Source of the DNA: Piezodorus guildinii
Taxonomy: Eukaryota; Arthropoda; Insecta; Hemiptera; Pentatomidae
NCBI GenBank assembly: GCA_023052935.1
Contig: CM041293.1
Coordinates: 169,219,341 to 169,283,340 of the forward strand
Direction: 5' to 3'
DNA: 64,000 bases
The notes below the pieces were generated by a model. It had not been told where the DNA came from. It saw only the letters and a program-made list of their open reading frames with translations, and ran no database searches. The translations under genes were made by a program, and so were the position numbers. Shown piece after piece: positions 53,934 to 64,000 of the stretch. How positions within the stretch are numbered: the stretch's first letter is position 1; each line of letters starts with the position of its first letter.

Positions 53934-53984
53934 AATATTTCTATAAATACTCATTTAGAAGCATTCTGAGGTTCTCAGGCTAAG

Positions 53985-54250
53985 CCCAACTGATATTTAG
54001 TACACAAATTGGACGATGGCCAGAATATGGTATTATTTATTACATATCTAAATATTTGTTCAATACAGAATACTGATATTGAATAAAAAACAAGAAGAAG
54101 AAGAAAATAAACTTTATTTACAAATTGACAAAATATTTACAAATGATATGGGATGAGACATCCTTACAATCAGCTAAAAATGTTTTGTTCACTTGGTAAT
54201 TAAATCTATTAGCCTAATGACTAAACATGTGGTAAAATTAAATTGATATT
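53985..54250. repeat. Dispersed repeat pair Y, copy 2
   Basis: See 50905-51190. Here the LINE relic at 54095-54785 starts from the GAA-rich tail. Confidence 0.7.
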
Positions 54251-54785
54251 AACTATGGTAGTAGGAAAAATTATACTAAAAGCCTACATAAAAAAAAAGA
54301 AGAAAATAATTGAAAAGAAAAAACTTAGAAATTAAAACAAACTAGCTTAAGTTAACCCCACATGTTTAGTTCTTTTATGAGTGTAGCGTTTCAGTGAAGT
54401 TTTATTATAATTACCAATTTCCTTTATTAATGGATTTTTTGAGAGTAGTGTTTTACAGAAGTATGGAGCTGTTTGGGTGTGGACAAATGGTTTGACTGTC
54501 GGAAGCTGCAATTCATGGAGCATAGATAATATTTTAGTGTAGTGTGGGTAATTGTTTTTATAATTAGTCAATCAGGTTGAGCTCCAGACTGGCGAGGCGT
54601 ATATAATTAACTGGCGGATTACTGATTTGTATATTGTCAATTTGTTACGATGTCTCAAATGGGATTCTTTGTACGGGAACATTTTAGACATTAATTTTTT
54701 TGGCTTTTTCGATTTTTCTATTGATTAGCTTTGTGAAAGTAAGAGATTTATCGAATGTTAGGCCTAGGTACTGTACGGATAATTA
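54095..54785 (-). pseudogene. Jockey-like LINE C-terminal relic
   Basis: Minus strand from 54780: 'VQYLGLTFDKSLTFTKLINR' then KIEKAKK, 'QLIIYASPVWSST'-like text near 54600 after frame changes, and an open tail 54571-54347 ('NNYPHYTKILSMLHELQLP'). The 3' tail is TTC/TTG-type repeats at 54091-54106. Frameshifted. Confidence 0.6.
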
Positions 54786-55254
54786 ATATGTATGAATGTG
54801 ATATGAACTTTTTAGATTTATGAGGAAGATTCTTTAAAAATAAGAAACTACCGGCGATTAACATAAAGTGTCATCGGATCTGCTAAATGTGATCAAATTC
54901 TATTTAAAATCAGATTAATCGGGGATTCAATGATCTTTAATTCAAAATGAATACAAATGTCATAATTGTTGAAGAACTTAATGTTTTAAAATTAGAATAT
55001 AATTTAGACAATAAGGGGACAGACAGAAAAGCAAACCGAAGTTCACTGACCCTTACAGGTTACATTACAAAGTTTCCAAATATTTTATGGATTTTCCTAG
55101 TTTACGCTACCTGAGTAGATGGCCTGAAGGGGCTCAGTAACAGTTACAATTTATTGGTGGGGAAGTTGTCTTTATACCTTTCCTTAATCCTGAAAGTTGA
55201 ACAGCACTACAAATACTTCAAGTAAAATATAAATGGAAGACTTTATATTTAAAC

Positions 55255-55430
55255 TAGCTGTGAAACGCAGCTTTGCTCGCGAATGATATTGCATTTCGTA
55301 TTAATTTATGTGCGTTTATAGTGAGATTGGCTATAATAAATATCAACTATCAGCTATTCTTTGTTATCATTTAAAGCCCGATCTTGACTTCTTCCTGTCA
55401 AATTTACAATAGCAAACCAGTAGAAGTGGT
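55255..55430 (+). repeat. Repeat T-like head
   Basis: Starts 'AAACTAGCTGTGAAACGCAG' then CTTTGCTCGCG, the same kind of head as repeat T, followed by AT-rich body including 'AAAGCCCGATCTTGACTTC'. Confidence 0.5.
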
Positions 55431-55654
55431 TATACCCATAATCACTTAATATGTAAAAATAATCGTCACTAACTGTTGACAGCCTAAATATGAATTAATG
55501 ATATTCGTCGGTAAAACCTTACACCTGAATCACTCCCATTTTTTTAGAATTCAGAAATTATGTTCTTGAAATTAATAATTTTTTATACAATGAAATAATT
55601 TCTAAAAAATAAATAACAATTGAGTAAATTTTCATAGGCTTAAAAGGGTCGGTC

Positions 55655-55800
55655 ACCTATATGTAGTGACCAGCCAGGTGCCCTTAAGATTTTTTAATGG
55701 GAGTAAAAAACAATCTTAGTTATGCCCTCCTTCCAAAGGGACGTAAAATAGTGGTTCCTAGCCTTTGCGATTTCCCTTGAACTCGTTAAAGATCTCTACC
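55655..55800 (+). repeat. SINE-2 body fragment
   Basis: Matches the SINE-2 body: 'TTTTTAATGGGAGTAAAAAA', 'TTAGTTATGCCCTCCTTCC', 'ACTCGTTAAAGATCTCTAC'. The tRNA-like head is mostly missing. Confidence 0.7.
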
Positions 55801-55804
55801 CTTA

Positions 55805-56065
55805 CTAAACTTGGACTTTCTCTACGTGTTCAAAAGTATGCCTTGATATATCAATACCACCAATATCGTCACCGTCTCTGCTACTAATCATATATTTTGT
55901 CTTATCGGTATTTATTTCGAGTCCTATTTCTTTACCGGTTTTTATTAACGCACTTGTATTTAGTTGTACAGTTTCCGTGTCTTCCCCTAGCAGTACCAAA
56001 TCTTCGGCGTTTCCCAGAACCGGAATTTTATTACCCAGATTTAAACCTTTCTCGGTAAACGTCAC
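55805..56065 (-). pseudogene. LINE RT fragment
   Basis: An 86-codon open stretch resembles the RT region from the catalytic box onward ('NAEDLVLLGEDTETVQ', where the usual ADD reads AED, 'TGKEIGLEINTDKTKYMISS'). The first catalytic Asp of the box is Glu. RTE/R1-type, fragment only. Confidence 0.6.
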
Positions 56066-56084
56066 CTTTTATATGACATATTTT

Positions 56085-56582
56085 AAAGCGACTTCGTCTG
56101 CGTCAATTTCTGTTATTATGATCGCTATTAAGAAGTACTTAAAAGAATATATTTTAAAGTACTTCCGCGTAAGTGAGATTTTTAGTTTTATTTTCTTGTG
56201 GCAGAAGAACATACTGATTACATACCGCAACCCGATCTTGGCGTAAATCGATCCCTACGTGTTTAATTGTTTACATCTGTGATTAATTGTTATGGAAAAA
56301 GATAAGTTAACGGGAAATTGAATTATTTAAAAATAAAAGGTAAATCATTTGGAATCATTGGGATGCGAGGTTTTTTTTTCTCCCAAATTTTCCCCGTTTT
56401 TCCCCAGATTTTCCCCTGGTTCTTCACTCCTATTGGTCGCATCTTGATGTTATATAGCCTATAGCCTTCCTCGATAAATGGACTATCCAACACAAAAAGA
56501 ATTTTTCAATTTGAACCATTAGTTTCTGAGATTAGCGCGTTCAAACAAACAAACTCTTAAGCTTTATAATATTAGTATAGAT
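56085..56582 (+). repeat. Repeat T, copy with 3' end
   Basis: Begins near GCGACTTCGTCTGCG and ends 'GAGATTAGCGCGTTCAAAC' followed by 'TTTATAATATTAGTATAGAT', a 3' end common to insect RTE-associated repeats. Homologous to 28120-28360 reversed. Confidence 0.65.
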
Positions 56583-56717
56583 AAAAATCACTATAAACCT
56601 TAAATATTAATTAATCATGAATATTGTTATTATTAAACTATTAGTGTATTGAGAAATGAAAGACTTACGTTTTGAAAGAAAAAGAACAAAATATTATATA
56701 CTAAATATTTTATATAA

Positions 56718-56719
<2 letters not shown>

Positions 56720-56780
<61 letters not shown>
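56720..56780. repeat. (TA)n microsatellite
   Basis: TA-rich run with a few interruptions at the start. Confidence 0.95.
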
Positions 56781-56788
<8 letters not shown>

Positions 56789-56829
56789 GTAATGTTTATA
56801 AAGCAATAGTTTTTAAATCAATTTCATAG

Positions 56830-57201
56830 TAGGGGTGGGCATAATCGGATGATCGTCATAATCGAATGATCTGACTACGATTATTTGAATAATCGAATGA
56901 TCGAATGATTAATATGCATTCTGAAACATAATATGGCATAATTCTCCTCTCTACTTGCTCTGATTGCTGAGATGGCTATAATTTACGCGATGAGCAATAA
57001 AAAAAAAAAAAAAAAAGAAAAAAAAAAGAAAGGTCATTTGGTTAAAACCTAAAACCCCTAGTAATCCCTCGATTATCGTTGTAAGATTTAGTTCTAATGA
57101 TTATTCGTTTCTCCGAACCAATTAATCCGATTATCGATTAATTCGAATGATTGAAATAATCGAATGATCTGGTAATCGTCATTCGATTAAGCCCACCCCT
57201 A
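56830..57201. mobile_element. Non-autonomous hAT element (372 bp MITE)
   Basis: TIRs TAGGGGTGGGC..GCCCACCCCTA match over about 18 bp with one difference. An 8-bp target duplication TTTCATAG lies at 56822-56829 and 57202-57209. TIR sequence and 8-bp duplication are diagnostic of hAT. Both subterminal regions carry many copies of AATCGAATGATC-like motifs, candidate transposase-binding sites. No ORF; a poly(A)-like run sits in the middle (57000-57028). Confidence 0.93.
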
Positions 57202-57209
57202 TTTCATAG

Positions 57210-58395
57210 TAATATTTTGTAAATCTAAAACAATCGAAACTACAATTTTCTGTTTTCTTTGATTACTCCACTCAAAAAACTCCTCTATACTAATGGTGGC
57301 CAGATTTTTAGATGGGCAAAGCGGGACAACTCCATACTTTTTTTTTTTTTTAATATTATTATCAGTAACTTTTATAATTATGTTTGTACATAATTATGTA
57401 TTACAAAAACAAAAATAAATAAATTTTCTACTGGTAGGTTGGTTTAGTAAAATATAAGTAAGAAAAAATAATATATTAACAAATTTAGAACATCAGGTGA
57501 TAATCTATTTTTACGATTCATGAGAATTAAAGACAATAATACGTTCATGAAGTATAAACCAACATTTAAAACAAAGAAACTGGAATTTATAGGGACAACA
57601 TTTGAAAAAAGCAAGAGCTAAAAGGAAAAAGGAAAATTTCTCGTAAACCGGCACGAACCCGCAGGTTATTATAATGGAAAGTAACCTATAAACCTTCTAT
57701 TTAATTTCTGTGGTGGTAGTTTTCTGGGCGATTTTCGATATGAATGTTTCAAATTTGTTTCATGTTTTTCATCAATAAAAACTTTAAGAATCTATAAAAG
57801 TCCAAGCTGCATAAACTTAAATATTATAATAAAGTTATATTATCGGAATAAAGATGATTCATTAATTTTCGTTCATCAAAATAGTTGTGGTATTTATTTT
57901 TAAAAAAGACATATTATATGGTTGGTCGTTTTAATAAGATATCTTAGGTGGAAATTTTTAATTAAAAAAAAACTGATGATGGACAATGATGATCGAAACT
58001 AAGAAGAACAGTCTAACCAAAAAGATATGGTGAAATTCGAAATTTCATATATTGGTCCTATGTCCAATGCATAGGCTCGCCCCACTGTGCGCTGATAGCG
58101 GCGAAGCTAGCGGGTAACTACGTCATCGGGCATTACGTCCGATGTTCACGGGTGTATCATCACTTGAATTTTAACTAAGCTGAGTAAGGCATATGTTTCT
58201 GTAATGTGGTATATTTAAAATGTTTATAAACCTCGTCGATAACAGATGAGAAAAGATTATATTTTAAATTGATTTATAATGCTTATGATTATTTGTAGTT
58301 ATGATTTGTTGGTATTTACAAATATGATTATTTATAACTATGTAATGCATTTGTAATTATGATATTTTAGATTATTGTCCTCATAAGTAAATATT
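57210..58395. other. No gene recognised
   Basis: AT-rich. A short GC-richer patch at 58070-58150 has no coding frame that I recognise. Confidence 0.5.
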
Positions 58396-58399
58396 GTAT

Positions 58400-58855
58400 T
58401 GCCTGTTTATTTATTGAAAATTACAACTGGAATACAACAAGTACATTTGAGTGAAATATGAAATGGAATGAAACTCATATAGATAAGCTTCCCAATGGAA
58501 GCACTCTAAAAATATTCTAAACTAGAAGGTCTTGGGGCCATCTCCTTTTCAGACGCTTCGTCAGTAATTGAAGAAGAAGAAAGGATTGAAACTAGAGGAT
58601 TAGGGTGGGAATTGAGTTTTTCATGAAAGGAATGTTATCTAGATCGAGCCAAATCTGTTGCATATGGAACATTAAGGTCTTTATGGATGAGTTTATTCGT
58701 GACAAAGTAAGGAGCATTGAGGATTTTACGAAGGATTTTGGCGTGTAGGGATTGGATACGGGAAGAATTCGATGGTTTAGTAGAGCCCCAAAGCTCAACT
58801 CCGTAAGTCCATACTGGTCTTATGATAGTCATGTAGATGATTCTTTTGAAGTTTA
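58400..58855 (-). mobile_element. LINE J, 5'-truncated copy
   Basis: The minus strand aligns with the C-terminal end of ORF2 and the 3'UTR of J ('MTIIRPVWTYGVELWGSTK', 'LNAPYFVTNKLIHKDLNV'). Frame broken after 'ATDLARSR'. The 3' end lies in 'TTTATTTATTG' near 58405 without a clear poly(A). Confidence 0.85.
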
Positions 58856-58859
58856 GCTT

Positions 58860-59630
58860 CATCTTCGCCTTAAATTAATTATTCATTTTTGTTTAAAGAA
58901 CGAAAACTAATGATTTTTCTTTTTCAGATCAAAATAAGAAATGCTTGCAGATATTAGTGAAGCGAGAGAACTCTGGAAGGATTAAACTCAATTAATATTA
59001 CAGCACTTCGTCAAAAAAGCTAAAGCACCCACGAAACATGAATACAATAAAATAAAAATCCAGTGAAGGACTGTTCAAACAGTATTTTTTTCGAAAATTT
59101 TCAATAAGCTAGAAAAACAATTCTTTATAGGAATACTTAATTTCGCTATCGAGCGTGGAACCTCAAATGGCTTATTTCATGTTCTAGACAAACTCACTGT
59201 GTTTGTATTCAGTACTAGAATTTTCCAAAAGTGTTTGTTTCAAAACAATATTTTCCCTAAACTAGTTAAAGTTTGAGTTATGATCATGATGTGATCTGTT
59301 AAAGTGTGATTTATTGAGATGCTGAACCTTTTAAGACATGAAAAATTAGGTATAGAGGAGAGAAGTGGCATGAAAGAGCCAGTTTACTAAACGGACCAAA
59401 AATGATACTTTTTATGACAGAAATGACAATTTATTTTGTCAAAATTATTCTCTATTTTTCTAATTAGATTATTCCGTACAGAAAAATCTTAAATACTATA
59501 ATAAAGTCAACGAAATATTTTTTTTTAAAAGATGAGTCTTTCGGCTGTTTCAAAATAATTCGGTATTGAAAGAGCTACTAGAAGTTATGATAGAGTTAGT
59601 CAGCACTAGCTAAGTTATGCAAAATAATAT
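58860..59630. other. No gene recognised
   Basis: AT-rich, only short random ORFs. Confidence 0.5.
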
Positions 59631-59639
59631 TAATTGAAC

Positions 59640-60134
59640 AATAATAATAAAAAAAAAACAACACAATTCTAACGAATCCTTTGCAGTAAATAATGACATT
59701 TTTAAGAAAACTATTAATTTTATCAGTCATCCTTGCAATTATCACTCGCATTTTCAATTTCTTTTCATTTATCTGAGCAGATATCATTAGCCATGGCATA
59801 ATGAAATACTAACTTCTTAGTTTGATGTCTTGTTAAGCATAGAACATTTTAGAAGCAGTTTTTAAATGATCCGCAAGCATATTCTCTATAGATTTGTTGT
59901 AAAAATACGACTATATCCTATATTAGGGCAGTGTTTGTAAGGTAATTCACAAGTAGCCTTTGCTTTTTTGACTATTTTAGGTAAATAAGCCCTTGATATA
60001 TTTAAGACGAGTGCAGTTTTGTTTATGGACTTACTCTTTTCTAGAACTTCATTGACTGCTTCTTTAATTACCGGTTTTTCAGGTCTTCTTCGTTGTTTTG
60101 ATTGGGCTTTTCCACAATTCAATATCTGAAGCAA
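59640..60134 (-). pseudogene. Pogo-type transposase relic: psq-like HTH and start of CENP-B-like HTH
   Basis: Minus 60134-59935 is open and reads 'KPVIKEAVNEVLEKSKSINK' then TALVLNISRAYLPKIVKKA, a helix-turn-helix of the pipsqueak type as found at the start of pogo/Tigger-like transposases. After frame changes it continues 'ENMLADHLKTASKMFYA' and 'HYAMANDICSD' with 'KEIENASDNCKDD', which follows the pattern of the second (CENP-B/Tc5-type) HTH in those proteins. The DDE domain is not seen. A domesticated exon is possible but the frameshifts argue against it. Confidence 0.5.
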
Positions 60135-60139
60135 ATAAT

Positions 60140-61130
60140 TTAATAATATATGAACAGATTGTATATTTAGTATTCTTTTATTTTATTTGCAAAATTCAAA
60201 TGTATTGCAATGAAATAGGGCTCTCTCAAGGCCTATTCACCCGGCTCTTTCAACTCTTGTTTTTGAAATAAATATAACCTACAAAATAACAACAATATCA
60301 AAACTTTAGTGGCTCAGTTTTCATGAAGCTTAAAGACGAAAGGCATGTACAAACCCAATCTACGATCCATTTACCTATATAATACTACAAAACAACTTAA
60401 ATGAAGCAAATTACTTACTTTTTAGTGCCAAAAACTTTGACTCGATGTAGCAGTGTCCGTTGGTTATGGCGAACTTTCAAATGTTTGTGAGTGATGAGGA
60501 ATTAGTGCTACCACTTAAAATAAAATCGCCAACCGAATTCGTTTCAAAACCCTCAAAATAATCTAAGTAGCTCTTTAAAAACATGCCTCTTTCATTCCAC
60601 TTCTCCCCTTACTGAATCATTTTAAATTTAAATTTTCTGAGATATCAATCAATGAAAATATCTCGTTTTTATTGAATATTACAGAATTGATTGAGCTGGA
60701 GATGAACTGGAAGATGTTACAAATGGAACAACCAATAGAAAGTTCATTGACCTTAATTACGGCTTATCTAGTTGATTTCGAATTTGTCTAAGGCAGGTAT
60801 GAAGGTATTTGAAACACACTATATTATTTTACACTCTATAGTATTTTACACTCTAGTGTAAAATATTTTTCTAAATTCTAAACATTTGACAATATCCTCA
60901 ATAAAAATGTCCAAATACAATGAACGGAGCTTGTCAGGTTTAGGGCTAATTGACCTGTAAGTGCTGTTTGAACACCTGCCCTAACTATTGCTACAGCGAA
61001 TTGGGTTCAATGACCTTTTTTTACCTAGAGACAAGACCAATCCAATCAGATACTTAAGTTATTGACCTATTACCTACAAGACCTGAAGTGAGAGTTCCAA
61101 AAATCGACACCATATTCATCTAAGTTTTTA
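60140..61130. other. No gene recognised
   Basis: AT-rich. A small near-palindrome TATTTTACACTC/TAGTGTAAAATA sits near 60850-60875. Confidence 0.5.
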
Positions 61131-61134
61131 ATTA

Positions 61135-61575
61135 CTAATGTTGGGAAGAGGGGCGACTAGGTTTAATTATACGATGGAAATATCCATAATATTTATCAGG
61201 ATCCTTTGGAATGAAGGAGTCTTCACAAGAGCCATCGGGCCAAGAAGACAAAACAGTCGCAGACAGATTGCCGCCCTTCCAGGATCCCTCAACACTTGGT
61301 TCTTCTGCGAAAGCATCCGTCAGGTTCAATGTTTCATTTAATTTTGCAGCGACGTTATAAATTCATCAGTTTATCTCCAAGATTTAGAAGTTGGAAATTC
61401 TTATACCCGCTTGATACCATCAAGGAGTTGCCAAGATGGGCAGAATTTTGGTATAGGTATATTGGCTATCGCAGGATTCAAATAGGTTCACTTTCAATCT
61501 ATTCGTTGGCTACTGGGACAACAAAAATATGTTGGGAACGCGTTTTCTCCCAGCCTCAACCCGGTCGTTAATATG
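61135..61575. other. Unassigned segment with overlapping short ORFs
   Basis: Slightly GC-richer than its surroundings, with open frames on + (61138-61341, 61296-61571) and - (61329-61135). No motif, splice site pair or repeat partner in the window was recognised, so I cannot choose a strand. It may be a host exon or an old element fragment. Confidence 0.25.
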
Positions 61576-61579
61576 AATC

Positions 61580-62525
61580 GCTGAATTATCTGCCAATCCG
61601 TGCAATTTTTTTGAGGGTAAATGAATGAAATAATAAAAGAGAGAACATGAACAAGCTTATATTAATTAAAATAAAACAAAATACTGTTTATAGTGTGCAA
61701 GGTGGTGATTCTTTCTATCCGTGATGACTTCCCTCTCCCGTCTGCGATGTTCCTTTCTTTCCTTCGGCGACTCCTACTCCATGCGACAATTCTGAGACAA
61801 TGTTTTAAGATGATGTGTGAGTTGCTATAATACGAAAAATATGCGACATTTAGCTACAACCAATTTAATTAAACACCGTCTACACTCGCGAGTGACTCCA
61901 TTAACTCTTTCACAATCCCATAATGCCCTCTGCCCAGAGGTCACTTAACAGCTGTTTCAAATTGAATAAAACAATTGATTGCAGCGCTTGCACATAATGA
62001 ATCACAAAACAGGACAAATAAAATTACAAATGGAGAGATATGAACATAAGACTATTTTAACGTCGGCATATAATTAAAATAACGCTTATTTTTAATTGTG
62101 TGTTTTAATTTATGACCGCACCCCCAACCATCTTCCTCATCTAATTTCTCTACGGTCAACAAAACTCCATCATTAAGACTATTTCGATTCTTAACAATTA
62201 AAATAACTTCATCTGGCCAGAGTTAATGAAGTAAATTTTAAGAAGCATTAGTGAGAGAGATATAGTTAAGGTGTGACTTTGAAGATGCTCAGCAAACAAT
62301 TTGTAAAAAGTACCAAGAAATATTACTTATTAAAATGATTTATGTATTAAAATTAAATAAAACATGTCCACGTAAAATAAAAATACAAATGTAACATATC
62401 TCTTAATAACTGATTCAATAAGATATGGACATTAGGATGATAAACAATAATCAACATTATAGCCTATTTAAGGTGTAAACAATCATTCACAAGGTTCGCT
62501 TAACAAAATCTGTACATCACACAAA
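61580..62525. other. No gene recognised
   Basis: AT-rich, no ORF above 60 codons, no repeat partner noted. Confidence 0.5.
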
Positions 62526-62537
62526 AAGGCATTTTCA

Positions 62538-63380
62538 TTTTTTTTTTTTTTTCATTTTAAACATATTTATTGATATTTAAAACTGTATGCAAAATACATC
62601 AAGTAAATGTAATGGACATAAGGTAAATTGACATGAAATACATGTAGAGACACCACCCATTGGCAGCACTCTAAATATATCGTAAGCTAGAAGGTCTCGG
62701 GGCCATCTTCTTTTCAGACGCCTCGGAGTGTTATCAGGAATTGAGGAGGAAGACAGAATGGAAACCAGTGGATTAGAGTGGGAATGGAGTTTTTCATGGA
62801 ATAAATGATACCTGGTTCGGGCTAAATCAATAACATATGGAACATTAAGATCTTTATGGATAAGTTTATTCGTGACAAAATATGGAGCATAGAGGATTTT
62901 ACGAAGGATTTTGGATTGTAAGGATTAGATACGAGCGGAATTCGATGGTTTAGTAGACCCCCATAGCTCTACTCCGTATGTCCAGATAGGTCTTATGATG
63001 GTCATGTAGATGAGTCTTTTGTAGTTAAGAGGAAGCTTTGACCGTTTGTCTAGTAAGTGTTAAAGTAACCGAAAGCGGCGAGCAGTTTTTTGTCGTTTCA
63101 GCCTAGTTTGGGGATTCCATGTTAGACGTTTGTCAAGTAGAAGTCCTAGGTAGCGGATTTGTTCAACTGGAACAAGCGGGATATTATTAAAGGATACTGT
63201 ACGACAGGATGTCATAGGTTCACGACGAAGGGTAAAGGTTATTTGGTGGGATTTTTTGGAATTTATTTTAATTCGCCAATTCTAAAATCATACCTCAAGG
63301 TCTATGATGTGGGATTGGAGAGTTTGAGAAGCCGCTGTTGGATCGTTATTAACTGATAACACACAAGTGTCATCGGCATT
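62538..63380 (-). mobile_element. LINE J, 5'-truncated copy
   Basis: The poly(A) tail is the T-run 62538-62553. The minus strand aligns with J from just before YADD to the 3'UTR. The coding frame has stops and shifts. The likely duplication GGCATTTT lies at 62528-62535 and 63381-63388. Confidence 0.85.
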
Positions 63381-63388
63381 GGCATTTT

Positions 63389-64000
63389 AAAAATTCAAAA
63401 TTATAAAATAACAATTAATACGTGTGATTCATTCAAAATTTAAAATGTATTATCGAAATAGGAACGTAGGTATGTGAGTAAAGAATTTTCAATCAGAGGG
63501 AAAACAACATCAAATAAGGAATAATCAAACCAAGTGGTCTAAAAAAGAAATAATTGGTAGCTGGACCATCTCAAAACAAAATTATATTTTCAGGAAAAAT
63601 TCACAATCACCTTTCATCTCCAAAATATTATTGTTAATTTTTAAATATTTGACATTTAAGAATCTTATTTAAGGTTAGAAGAAGGAACAAATAATATAGG
63701 TATATATATTTTTTTAAAGGGAACATAAAGTTCCAGTTATTTCTAGAAGTTCAGTTATTAATCCACAATGAACATATTAAATTATAGAGATGAAAGACCT
63801 CGCAAAGCAAAAAAACAAAAAAAAAAAATTACAAAAAGAAATGTTATTTTATTATCATCATCCTACAATATTACTATCAAGATCCTACAATATCTGATGT
63901 TACAAAGATATAAATACCTGTCAAATTTGTTATAATTATAATTTTATTCATATCATTAGATGATATAATAATTATAAGTATCTGTTCCTAATATTTAAAT
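63389..64000. other. No gene recognised
   Basis: AT-rich to the window end; nothing supported. Confidence 0.5.

Noticed and set aside
1..64000. CRISPR arrays, bacterial operons or prophage
   Set aside because: No spaced short repeats with unique spacers, no Shine-Dalgarno-led gene clusters; the repeats found are tandem, microsatellite or transposon-derived.

Overview
The window looks like a piece of an arthropod, most likely insect, nuclear genome. It is AT-rich, has spliceosomal introns (GTAAGT donors, polypyrimidine-AG acceptors) and is packed with jockey-like, RTE-like and RNase-H LINEs, Ty3/gypsy elements, Penelope-like elements (PLEs), mariner, hAT and pogo DNA transposons and tRNA-derived SINEs. 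Nothing bacterial, no CRISPR array and no rRNA was seen. Only one host gene is supported: a small ankyrin-repeat protein on the + strand, with exons at 3903-3977, 6076-6150, 24769-24858 and 24936-25379, all joined in phase 0. Its exons may continue upstream of the window.

Layout. 1-3900: LTR-like repeat, LINE relics, SINE, a TIR repeat (R) and a ~285-bp tandem repeat. 3903-25379: the ankyrin gene. Its 18.6-kb second intron is a nest of insertions: repeat R received a mariner (6570-7468), a nearly full-length jockey-like LINE (J, 7851-20769) and a 5'-truncated RNase-H LINE (21013-22791). LINE J was in turn invaded by a LINE-X fragment inside a (TA)n tract and by a very young Ty3/gypsy element (13908-20576). 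25380-36600: PLE fragments (GIY-YIG remnants and terminal repeats), gypsy relics, a hairpin element, a ~320-bp hairpin-bearing tandem repeat and degenerate LINEs. 36900-47700: RTE-like relic, a J copy, LINE X split by a PLE fragment and an RTE-like LINE with a clean 701-codon frame, and an old EN-RT LINE relic. 47800-64000: SINEs, foldback element, LINE relics, a 133-bp hairpin element, a hAT MITE, two J copies and a pogo-type relic.

The most notable object is the gypsy element. Its LTRs are identical apart from one 1-nt indel, and it carries one uninterrupted Gag-Pol frame of 1839 codons. This frame starts with a SAP domain and a tandem-repeat coiled coil, passes through the usual CCHC / protease / RT / RNase H / integrase order, and ends, after the integrase, in a complete TARG1/OARD1-like macrodomain. 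Both residues known as catalytic in TARG1 (Lys84, Asp125) are present at the same 41-residue spacing. This is a retrotransposon that appears to carry its own ADP-ribosyl hydrolase.

Second-tier observations: a 100-nt near-perfect hairpin element with 18-bp and 12-bp target duplications; several PLE ends with hammerhead-like cores; unrelated LINE tails sharing a GGGAC-loop-GTCCC stem-loop; and an internally deleted mariner whose reading frame survives. Domain calls are from reading translations by eye; no database search was possible.
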